NCBI GenBank assembly: GCA_026983895.1
Contig: JALSTF010000169.1
Location: 1-10,363, forward strand
Reading direction: 5' to 3'
DNA from: Sulfurovum sp.
GTDB lineage: Bacteria > Campylobacterota > Campylobacteria > Campylobacterales > Sulfurovaceae
Length of the DNA: 10,363 nt
Under the pieces are notes generated by a model. The model was not told the origin of the DNA, ran no database searches, and saw nothing but the letters and a program-made list of their open reading frames with translations. Of the stretch, positions 5,007 through 10,363 are shown piece after piece (position 1 is the stretch's first letter; every line of letters begins with the position of its first letter). A program made the position numbers and the translations under genes.

Positions 5007-5083
5007 GCTTCGTTTTTTCTAAAAAAATGAAGAGAGATACAATGCCTCGCCTTGAATGCAGGGAAGATTCATACCAAGAAGTA

Positions 5084-6157
5084 TTAATTTCTACCTACGC
5101 AATTAAGATCTTCGAACGCCTGCTCAAGCCTCTTCACCATGGAGAGTTCACCCTCTCTGAGCCATTTTCTCGGATCATAATAGCTTTTGTTCGGCTTGTC
5201 CTCACCATCAGGATTTCCGATCTGCCCCTGAAGGTAATCACGGTATTTCGCCTCATACTTGCGTACGCCGTCCCAGAACGCCCACTGGGTATCGGTATCG
5301 ATATTCATTTTTATCACACCGTATCCGATCGCTTCACGGATATCGGAAAGTTCGGAACCGGATCCGCCGTGAAAAACAAAATTGACCGGTTTTTTGTCTG
5401 TACTGAATTTCTCTTCGATATATTTTTGGGAATTATCAAGGATCTTTGGTGTAAGCTGAACATTCCCCGATTTATAGACACCGTGAACATTTCCAAATGA
5501 TGCAGCGATGGTGAATTTATCGGAAATTTTCATCAGTTCTTCATATGCATAGGCCACTTCTTCAGGCTGTGTATACAGAAGTGCATTGTCAATATCCGTA
5601 TTGTCCACACCATCCTCTTCTCCGCCTGTGACACCAAGTTCGATTTCCAGTGTCATACCGATCTTGCTCATACGCTCAAGATAGCTTTTGCAGATCGCAA
5701 TATTCTCTTCGATAGGCTCTTCCGAAAGATCTATCATATGGGAGGAGAAAAGCGGTGTCCCGTGTGCCTTGAAGTGTGCTTCACTGGCATCCAGAAGCGC
5801 ATCGATCCATGGGAGCAGTTTCTTTGCCGCATGATCGGTATGAAGAACCACGGGAATACCGTACGCTTTCGCTACCATATGAACATGCTGTGCACCGGAA
5901 ATGGTCCCCAGAACAGCTGCTTCATTTGAGGGCAGAGCTTTTCCCGCATAAAAGCTGCCGCCTCCATTGGAGAACTGTATGATCACCGGTGAATTGACAT
6001 TCTTGGCAGATTCGAGTACCGCATTGATCGATGAAGTACTTACCACATTGACCGCAGGGATGGCATATCCTTCTTCTTTCGCTATCTGAAAGATCTTTTG
6101 GAGATCATCTCCCGTCACGACACCTGTGTCAACCACTTCCAATACTTTTGTAGACAT
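5084..6157 (-). CDS. fbaA: Fructose-bisphosphate aldolase, class II
   Basis: Zinc-dependent cytoplasmic aldolase that reversibly cleaves fructose 1,6-bisphosphate to dihydroxyacetone phosphate and glyceraldehyde 3-phosphate; in an autotroph it serves gluconeogenesis. At 357 residues it matches the E. coli-type class IIA subgroup (359). The catalytic D108 and zinc ligand H109 are in LHTDHAAKK, E173 in LEIELGVTGGE, H225 in SFGNVHGVYKSGN and H263 in FHGGSGS, each exactly one position before the E. coli numbering. The ATG at 6157 is preceded by GGAG at good spacing. It follows the second SurA-N-like gene by 19 bases and should share its transcript. Proximity to a peb4 gene is a known epsilonproteobacterial arrangement. 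Confidence 0.97.
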   Translation of the reverse strand: MSTKVLEVVDTGVVTGDDLQKIFQIAKEEGYAIPAVNVVSTSSINAVLESAKNVNSPVIIQFSNGGGSFYAGKALPSNEAAVLGTISGAQHVHMVAKAYGIPVVLHTDHAAKKLLPWIDALLDASEAHFKAHGTPLFSSHMIDLSEEPIEENIAICKSYLERMSKIGMTLEIELGVTGGEEDGVDNTDIDNALLYTQPEEVAYAYEELMKISDKFTIAASFGNVHGVYKSGNVQLTPKILDNSQKYIEEKFSTDKKPVNFVFHGGSGSELSDIREAIGYGVIKMNIDTDTQWAFWDGVRKYEAKYRDYLQGQIGNPDGEDKPNKSYYDPRKWLREGELSMVKRLEQAFEDLNCVGRN

Positions 6158-6176
6158 ATCTGTTTCTCCGATAGAT

Positions 6177-6659
6177 TTATTTCAATTTTATCTTTGCTTT
6201 TTTCATCAGTTGGGCCACTATTTTTTCCTGTGCCAGTTTCATCTTGATACTTTTTTTCACTGCTTCAAAGGGCGGGAACTTTTTTTTGGAGTTTGCCTTC
6301 TTTGCTGCTGTTTTCATTTTCCCATAGGCTTTTTTCGCCTCTTCATCGGAGATCTCTGTCTGAGACATCTTCTTTTGCATCCACAAGTTGCTCAAAGCAA
6401 TATTTTTTTCATCTTTTGAGAGCTCTTTTTGGGCTTTGGCTGCAGCAAGTTTGCTAGGCGCGATCATTTTCAGCACCTGTTCTTTCTGTGTCGGAGAGAT
6501 CTTGTCCCAGGTTGCCTGGCCCCTGCTGATCACATTCAATGCTTTATTCGCTTCTGCAACTGAGACTTCCATACCGTTAATAGTACCTGCACTCTCTGCG
6601 GAGAGTGCCATGGTCGTCACAGCCAAAGCGAATCCGACCGTAGTCATGATTCGTTTCAT
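6177..6659 (-). CDS. Exported SurA-N-like protein lacking a prolyl isomerase domain (short paralogue)
   Basis: A 160-residue protein with a cleavable signal peptide (MKRIMTTVGFALAVTTMALS, likely cut near AESA), so periplasmic. The mature part starts GTINGMEVSVAEANKAL, like the DGKNITKQDAEAF start of the PEB4-type protein at 8327-7479, then shows helices with NLWMQKKMSQTEISDEEAKKAYG, matching NLWMKKQLDNVIVSDSEAKEFYE of PEB4. At the point where PEB4 has its parvulin domain, this protein has only about 20 lysine-rich residues (to KKFPPFEAVK) and goes straight to the C-terminal helix. It is therefore a chaperone-like module without catalytic parvulin; its client is unknown. Its ATG overlaps the stop of the preceding gene (ATGA, 6656-6659), which indicates translational coupling. 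Confidence 0.8.
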   Translation of the reverse strand: MKRIMTTVGFALAVTTMALSAESAGTINGMEVSVAEANKALNVISRGQATWDKISPTQKEQVLKMIAPSKLAAAKAQKELSKDEKNIALSNLWMQKKMSQTEISDEEAKKAYGKMKTAAKKANSKKKFPPFEAVKKSIKMKLAQEKIVAQLMKKAKIKLK

Positions 6660-7330
6660 TTGATTCCTTGTATAGTGTTGCTTACCGGTTGTTGAAGATA
6701 CATAGGAGGAAGTACAGGTGCTCCGGAAACTTCTATCTCAACATTTTTCATCAATCCGTCCATGATCTTCTTCTCGACCATCTGGCTTTTCATTTTATGC
6801 TTGATACTGTCGAACGGAGGAATGATTTTTGTAGGATCATTGCGTTGCTCTGCCTTTTGCTTCAGCTGGTCATAAAATGCTTTGACCTCACTGTCAGGTA
6901 CCGATACCTTGGAAGCCTGCTTTCTCATCCACATCCCCACAAGCGCGCCCTCTTTTTCTTTTTGTGAAAGGTCTTTTTTGGCTGCATCGGCCATGACAAT
7001 TGGCAAGGCAAGGTCTTTCACCAGTCTTAGGCGCTGTGCTTTGGGAAGCAGATCGAAATCAGATACTTTTCCTTTTGTCACTTTTTTCAGGTAGGCATCG
7101 GCTTCTTTTTTCCTGATCTTTGTCCCATTTACTATAGCGATCACTGCATTGGAAGGTCTGGATTTGTTCAACTGCGGGGCAGGGCGGTCAAGGCTGCTGA
7201 GATCAACCATTCCGGGCATTGTATCTTTTTTATGCACCATATCCGCCAGACAGTCTTTTAAATGATCTGCCGGCAGTGTACTGACAAACAACCCCATCGT
7301 GATACTTGCCGCTGCAACTATTTTCCTCAT
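6656..7330 (-). CDS. Exported SurA-N-like protein lacking a prolyl isomerase domain (long paralogue)
   Basis: A 224-residue protein starting MRKIVAAASITMGLF, an apparent signal peptide. The frame opens further, to an ATG at 7363, but GGAGGG lies five bases before the ATG at 7330 and the signal peptide begins there. Residues about 25-60 form a linker with no match I know. From about residue 62 the protein follows the PEB4 pattern: AIVNGTKIRKKEADAYL, the helix GMWMRKQASKVSVPDSEVKAFY, then a short charged link ending in IIPPFDSIK instead of the parvulin domain, and a closing helix (MVEKKIMDGLMKNVEIEV). A proline-rich tail (VLPPMYLQQP) follows. It is first in the transcript with the short paralogue and fba. 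Family placement is by pattern, not by computed alignment. Confidence 0.78.
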   Translation of the reverse strand: MRKIVAAASITMGLFVSTLPADHLKDCLADMVHKKDTMPGMVDLSSLDRPAPQLNKSRPSNAVIAIVNGTKIRKKEADAYLKKVTKGKVSDFDLLPKAQRLRLVKDLALPIVMADAAKKDLSQKEKEGALVGMWMRKQASKVSVPDSEVKAFYDQLKQKAEQRNDPTKIIPPFDSIKHKMKSQMVEKKIMDGLMKNVEIEVSGAPVLPPMYLQQPVSNTIQGIK

Positions 7331-7354
7331 ATTTCCCTCCGCTGGATAAACCCT

Positions 7355-7360
7355 ATTATA
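7355..7360 (-). promoter_or_regulatory. Putative -10 box for the SurA-N-like/fba operon
   Basis: TATAAT on the minus strand, predicting a start near 7348 and an 18-base leader before the ATG at 7330. It lies downstream of the peb4 terminator, as needed for separate expression of the operon. No good -35 is seen. Confidence 0.5.
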
Positions 7361-7417
7361 CAACAGTGCTCATTAAATTTATGAAAAGATCAACCATTTA
7401 CGTTTGACAATAGGCAT

Positions 7418-7450
7418 AAAAAAAGAGGCACTTAACCAAGTGCCTCTTTT
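7418..7450 (-). terminator. Intrinsic terminator of peb4
   Basis: AAAAGAGGCACTT (7421-7433) and AAGTGCCTCTTTT (7438-7450) form a perfect 13-bp stem with a 4-base loop. On the minus strand it ends in seven T residues (7424-7418). It starts 28 bases past the peb4 stop. The best terminator in the window; it separates peb4 from the downstream operon. Confidence 0.93.
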
Positions 7451-7478
7451 AAGTGTCAGGCGGCTTTGGCGGCCGACC

Positions 7479-8327
7479 TTATTTTTTAGTTGCATTTGCC
7501 TCTGCTGTATTGTCTACGATCTTGGCTTTGCTTCTGAGTTCTTTTGCCATAGCTGCTACTTTTTTGGCGAACTGCTGCTGCTTCAAAGATGCAATGATCT
7601 GCTCTTTGACTTTATCGTAAGATACCGGCTTCGCTTCTGATTTGCTTTCAAGATAGATAACATGGTATCCAAACTGGGTTTTCACAGGTTTTGTAGTGAT
7701 CTCACCCGGTTTCAGTGCCCATACTGCTTTGGAAAATGCAGGTACCATCTGGCCTTTTCTGAAACTCCCCAGATCTCCGCCTTTTGGAGCGGAAGGTCCT
7801 ACGGATTTTGCTTTTGCCAGCTCAATGAATTTCGCTTCAAGTGCTTTTCCTTTCAGCGGCTTCAACTCTTTAATGATCTCATTGGCCGTTTTTTCATCTT
7901 TTACCAAAATATGTCTTGCGTGAACGCTTTCAGGCTGTACGAATTTGCTTTTATTCTTTTCATAGAATTCTTTGGCTTCACTGTCACTGACGATCACATT
8001 GTCAAGCTGTTTTTTCATCCAGAGGTTCACAGCGAGTTCATCTTTGATCTTGTCCAAAGCCACTTTGAATTCAGGATCGTTTTCGACACCCTCTTTTTTA
8101 GCCAGCTCCATGAAAAGTACTTTTTCAATAAGCCTGTTTTTGATCATATTCTGCTGCGCCGGGGTAAGCTGTGAAAAATGTGCCTGTGGAGATGTTGCTT
8201 TTACAAAGGCTTCCGCATCCTGCTTTGTAATATTCTTTCCGTCGACAGTTGCCAGAATATCCGATGCAACGGCAGAAGTTGCCAGAAGGGCTGCAGCCAC
8301 GAGTGAAGTTTTGATGATTTTTACCAT
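7479..8327 (-). CDS. peb4: Periplasmic peptidyl-prolyl cis-trans isomerase, PEB4/SurA type
   Basis: A 282-residue periplasmic foldase related to Campylobacter PEB4 (Cj0596) and Helicobacter HP0175. Signal peptide about residues 1-21 (MVKIIKTSLVAAALLATSAVA, then SD). An N-terminal chaperone domain runs from ILATVDGKNITKQDAEAF (24-41) to about 125. The parvulin domain spans about 134-228, with HARHILVKDE, SVGPSAPKGGDLGSFRKGQMVPAF and TQFGYHVIYLE all typical. A C-terminal helix (YDKVKEQIIASLKQQQF) returns to the chaperone core, and the lysine-rich tail ends NATKK. The family helps outer-membrane protein folding and adhesion. AAGGAAC lies about nine bases before the ATG. It is divergent from nth and closed by its own terminator. 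Confidence 0.95.
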   Translation of the reverse strand: MVKIIKTSLVAAALLATSAVASDILATVDGKNITKQDAEAFVKATSPQAHFSQLTPAQQNMIKNRLIEKVLFMELAKKEGVENDPEFKVALDKIKDELAVNLWMKKQLDNVIVSDSEAKEFYEKNKSKFVQPESVHARHILVKDEKTANEIIKELKPLKGKALEAKFIELAKAKSVGPSAPKGGDLGSFRKGQMVPAFSKAVWALKPGEITTKPVKTQFGYHVIYLESKSEAKPVSYDKVKEQIIASLKQQQFAKKVAAMAKELRSKAKIVDNTAEANATKK

Positions 8328-8363
8328 GGGTATTGTTCCTTGTAAGTATGAAATTTATGAAGA

Positions 8364-8369
8364 AGTATA
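8364..8369 (-). promoter_or_regulatory. Putative -10 box for peb4
   Basis: TATACT on the minus strand in the 124-base divergent spacer between peb4 and nth, predicting a leader of about 30 bases. No clear -35 box. I could not choose a convincing promoter for nth in the same spacer. Confidence 0.4.
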
Positions 8370-8451
8370 TCTCTCTTAGGTAAATCATTCATTAATGTGA
8401 TACCATTGCATCATTATTCATACTCAATTTTATGAAAAAGGCAGTAAAGAT

Positions 8452-9102
8452 ATGGCAAAAATAAAGAAAGCGACGAAACAGGAAATAGAAGAGATCAAAG
8501 CACTTTTTCTCGAACATTATCCCGATTCGGTCACTGAACTTCAGTACAGGAACCTGTATGAACTTCTTGTCTCTGTCATGCTCTCTGCACAATGTACAGA
8601 CAAACGTGTCAATATAATCACTCCTGCTCTTTTTAATGCCTATCCCGATCCTGTGTCATTGGCCAATGCGGACCTTGATGATGTCAAAGCTTTCATAAAA
8701 ACCTGTTCTTTTTTTAACAATAAGGCCAAAAACCTCATCAAGATGGCACAGTCTGTCGTTGAAAATTATGGGGGAGAGATACCCCTGGAACAAAAAGAAC
8801 TTGTAAAACTCGCGGGTGTCGGCCAGAAAACTGCCAACGTCGTTATGATCGAGTATGCCGGAGCCAACCTGATGGCTGTCGATACCCATGTCTTCAGGGT
8901 CGCGCACCGCTTGGGGCTCAGCGATGCGAAAACGGCCGTTCAATGCGAGGACGAACTGACAAAAAAGTTCAAAACCGACCTGCATCGGCTTCATCAGGCC
9001 ATGGTGCTTTTCGGGCGCTATAGATGCAAAGCGGTCAAACCCGACTGTGACGACTGTTTTATGCAGGCACATTGCAAGACAACACAAACGTTTAAAGTTT
9101 GA
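8452..9102 (+). CDS. nth: Endonuclease III (DNA glycosylase/AP lyase)
   Basis: Base-excision-repair enzyme that removes oxidised pyrimidines and cuts at abasic sites. The 216 residues fit the family. The helix-hairpin-helix LAGVGQKTANVV holds the catalytic lysine K126, and the catalytic aspartate is D144 in MAVDTHVFRV, equivalent to E. coli K120 and D138. Near the C-terminus four cysteines at 192, 199, 202 and 208 give the C-x6-C-x2-C-x5-C pattern of the [4Fe-4S] cluster. LLVSVMLSAQCTDKRVN (38-54) is the usual N-terminal signature. The ATG at 8452 has an AAGG about 11 bases upstream. It is convergent with the arginine kinase gene, with a 47-base gap and no strong terminator. Confidence 0.97.
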   Translation: MAKIKKATKQEIEEIKALFLEHYPDSVTELQYRNLYELLVSVMLSAQCTDKRVNIITPALFNAYPDPVSLANADLDDVKAFIKTCSFFNNKAKNLIKMAQSVVENYGGEIPLEQKELVKLAGVGQKTANVVMIEYAGANLMAVDTHVFRVAHRLGLSDAKTAVQCEDELTKKFKTDLHRLHQAMVLFGRYRCKAVKPDCDDCFMQAHCKTTQTFKV

Positions 9103-9149
9103 TGCTGTACAGCTAAAACAACCGAAATAGCTATGCTCTCATTTTTTTC

Positions 9150-10181
9150 TTAATTCAGTGCCTTTTCTGCAGCAATAAGTGCAACAACACCATCATGCAT
9201 ATCCTGGACTGCCCCCACTTCAGTGATTCCCAGCCTTCTACGGTTGCTGATGTCATAAACACCGCCTTCACTTTCACTGTGTTCACCATGGATACCGCGG
9301 ATCTGCAGATGATATTTGTCGGTGATCGCTTTGAATGCCTCCATATCTTCAGCCAGTTTCGGTAGTGCAATATGCACACTTGCTCTCATCGCAGTTCCCA
9401 GGTTCGTAGGACAGGATGTAATAAATCCCAAGTGATGGCTGTAAGAAAACGGTACTTTTGTCTCGATGCTTTTGATGGCATTGACCAGACGAGTAAACAC
9501 CTCTTTGATGTCTCCACCCTGCTGCATGGAGATGATACGAAGTTGATCTTCTTCATTGACCCACACAAGGAAAGTCTTGTCATTGTTGTGATAAATACCG
9601 CGCCCTTCAGGCCAGTCACGGTTAAGCCCCGCAGCATCCAGGAAACGGTCACCCTCTTTAAATAAGAAATGATCTTTTATCAGTGCATCCTGGATCTCTT
9701 TGGACATACCAAGCAGCGGATAGTAGTTTCCTTCCAGTTCGCCCTCAAGCGCATTGAGTCCTTCAACTATACTCGCTTCAACCTGATTACGCTGCTTTTT
9801 GGTGATCGCTGGTCCCAGAGGCATCTTGTCCATATTACGCCCCACACGGATACGGGTAGAAATAATATATTTACCTTCCGGATCCGGATTGGGTGCATTG
9901 AGATCATCCGGATTGAGATTACTTTTATGCGAATCATCTTTGGTAAAACCGTGATACTCTTCAATAATCGGGTCAAAAAGCAGGCCAAACACCGCATATG
10001 ATTCTTTATCCCCCGCATAGACACCGATACCACTGTCCGAGTTGACCACACCCGAATGGATTGCCTGCTCCAGGGTAAATCCGTTGGATGTCTTTTTATG
10101 CTTAAGAGCTTCAAAAACCTCAGGGGTAAGGTATTTACACAGTAGAGATTTACAGTCTGTTGGAAAATTTGGGTAGTTCAT
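9150..10181 (-). CDS. Arginine kinase (ATP:guanido phosphotransferase)
   Basis: A 343-residue phosphagen kinase that reversibly moves phosphate from ATP to arginine, buffering ATP in the cytoplasm. The N-terminal domain shows DCKSLLCKYLTPEVFEAL, HSGVVNSDSGIGVYAGD and LLFDPIIEEYHGF, closely following invertebrate arginine kinases. The catalytic domain has YIISTRIRVGRN, WVNEEDQLRIISMQ, the reactive cysteine C257 in SCPTNLGTAMRASVH and GVYDISNRRRLG. Relative to Limulus arginine kinase the key residues E225, C271 and E314 fall at E211, C257 and E300, a constant offset of 14. This is the ATP:guanido kinase itself, not the McsB protein-arginine kinase, which lacks the N-terminal domain. AGGA seven bases before the ATG fixes the start. 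Its 5' end overlaps the preceding partial ORF by 32 bases. Confidence 0.95.
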   Translation of the reverse strand: MNYPNFPTDCKSLLCKYLTPEVFEALKHKKTSNGFTLEQAIHSGVVNSDSGIGVYAGDKESYAVFGLLFDPIIEEYHGFTKDDSHKSNLNPDDLNAPNPDPEGKYIISTRIRVGRNMDKMPLGPAITKKQRNQVEASIVEGLNALEGELEGNYYPLLGMSKEIQDALIKDHFLFKEGDRFLDAAGLNRDWPEGRGIYHNNDKTFLVWVNEEDQLRIISMQQGGDIKEVFTRLVNAIKSIETKVPFSYSHHLGFITSCPTNLGTAMRASVHIALPKLAEDMEAFKAITDKYHLQIRGIHGEHSESEGGVYDISNRRRLGITEVGAVQDMHDGVVALIAAEKALN

Positions 10182-10363
10182 GATTATCCTTTGTTGTGAG
10201 ATTGAGTATTAATTTACCTTGTTTTCCAAGGGCATCAATCGTCTTCCAGCGATCCCGACAGTAAGACTTGAAATCGTCATACTGCTCCGCATAAAGCTCC
10301 ATCTGCTCTATTACTTCCAGCGCACGGGCAAGTTTTTTAAGATTCTCCAGTTCACCTTCGATG
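10150..10363 (-). CDS. Unidentified protein, C-terminal part (partial)
   Basis: An open frame enters from the right edge and gives 70 residues before a stop at 10152-10150. It runs from EGELENLKKLARALEVIEQM to a tail ending HELPKFSNRL. The first half is charged and helical, with leucine spacing compatible with a coiled coil; no cysteine motif, signal peptide or membrane segment is visible. Both other minus-strand frames contain stops in this stretch, which supports the frame. The last 11 codons run inside the start of the arginine kinase gene in another frame. I do not recognise the family. Confidence 0.55.
   Translation of the reverse strand, partial: IEGELENLKKLARALEVIEQMELYAEQYDDFKSYCRDRWKTIDALGKQGKLILNLTTKDNHELPKFSNRL

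Noticed and set aside
7375..8361. Shared 11-mer AAATTTATGAA upstream of peb4 (8351-8361) and of the SurA-N-like operon (7375-7385)
   Set aside because: It is AT-rich and sits at different positions relative to the two proposed -10 boxes, so a common regulatory site is not supported.
9103..9149. Terminator between nth and the arginine kinase gene
   Set aside because: A T run exists at 9142-9148 and AGCTA/TAGCT can pair, but the stem is only five pairs with a long loop and is not next to the T run, so it is too weak to call.

Overview
The window looks like chromosomal DNA of a Sulfurovum-like member of the Campylobacterota (former Epsilonproteobacteria). This rests on gene content: a PEB4-type periplasmic prolyl isomerase near a class II fructose-bisphosphate aldolase, a pairing known from Campylobacter and Helicobacter; a bacterial arginine kinase, reported in Sulfurovum; and AT-rich spacers whose promoters mostly show only a -10 box. 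The assignment is from family knowledge and was not checked by a database search.

Layout. 1-681 (minus) is the N-terminal half of isoleucyl-tRNA synthetase (ileS), running off the left edge. It is divergent from a stand-alone CinA C-terminal-domain protein (PncC type, 775-1257, plus). A perfect consensus sigma70 promoter (1275-1303) then drives an eight-gene tRNA cluster (1340-2277) in the order Lys-Asp-Lys-Val-Glu-Val-Asp-Leu; Lys, Asp and Val are present as identical pairs. A small exported Excalibur-domain protein (2358-2657) follows. Convergent to it is a minus-strand block: hisD (3960-2668), preceded by a PLP-dependent enzyme of the ACC deaminase/D-cysteine desulfhydrase family (4930-3986). 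The PLP gene carries two in-frame repeat insertions built partly from 7-bp tandem units.

Further right, still on the minus strand, is an envelope and metabolism group. peb4 (8327-7479) ends at a strong intrinsic terminator (7418-7450). Then two SurA-N-like exported proteins lacking the prolyl isomerase domain (7330-6656 and 6659-6177, coupled by a 4-base overlap) lead into fba (6157-5084). nth (endonuclease III, 8452-9102) is divergent from peb4. An arginine kinase (10181-9150, minus) closes the window; its start lies inside the 3' end of an unidentified partial ORF.

Most genes are housekeeping: translation, NAD salvage, histidine synthesis, glycolysis, base excision repair and outer-membrane protein folding. 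The accessory signals most worth following are the arginine kinase phosphagen system, the split foldase locus with two domain-deleted paralogues, and the repeat-invaded PLP enzyme, where 7-bp units inside the reading frame could switch the gene on and off. I found no CRISPR array, transposase, phage gene or complete unknown defence system.
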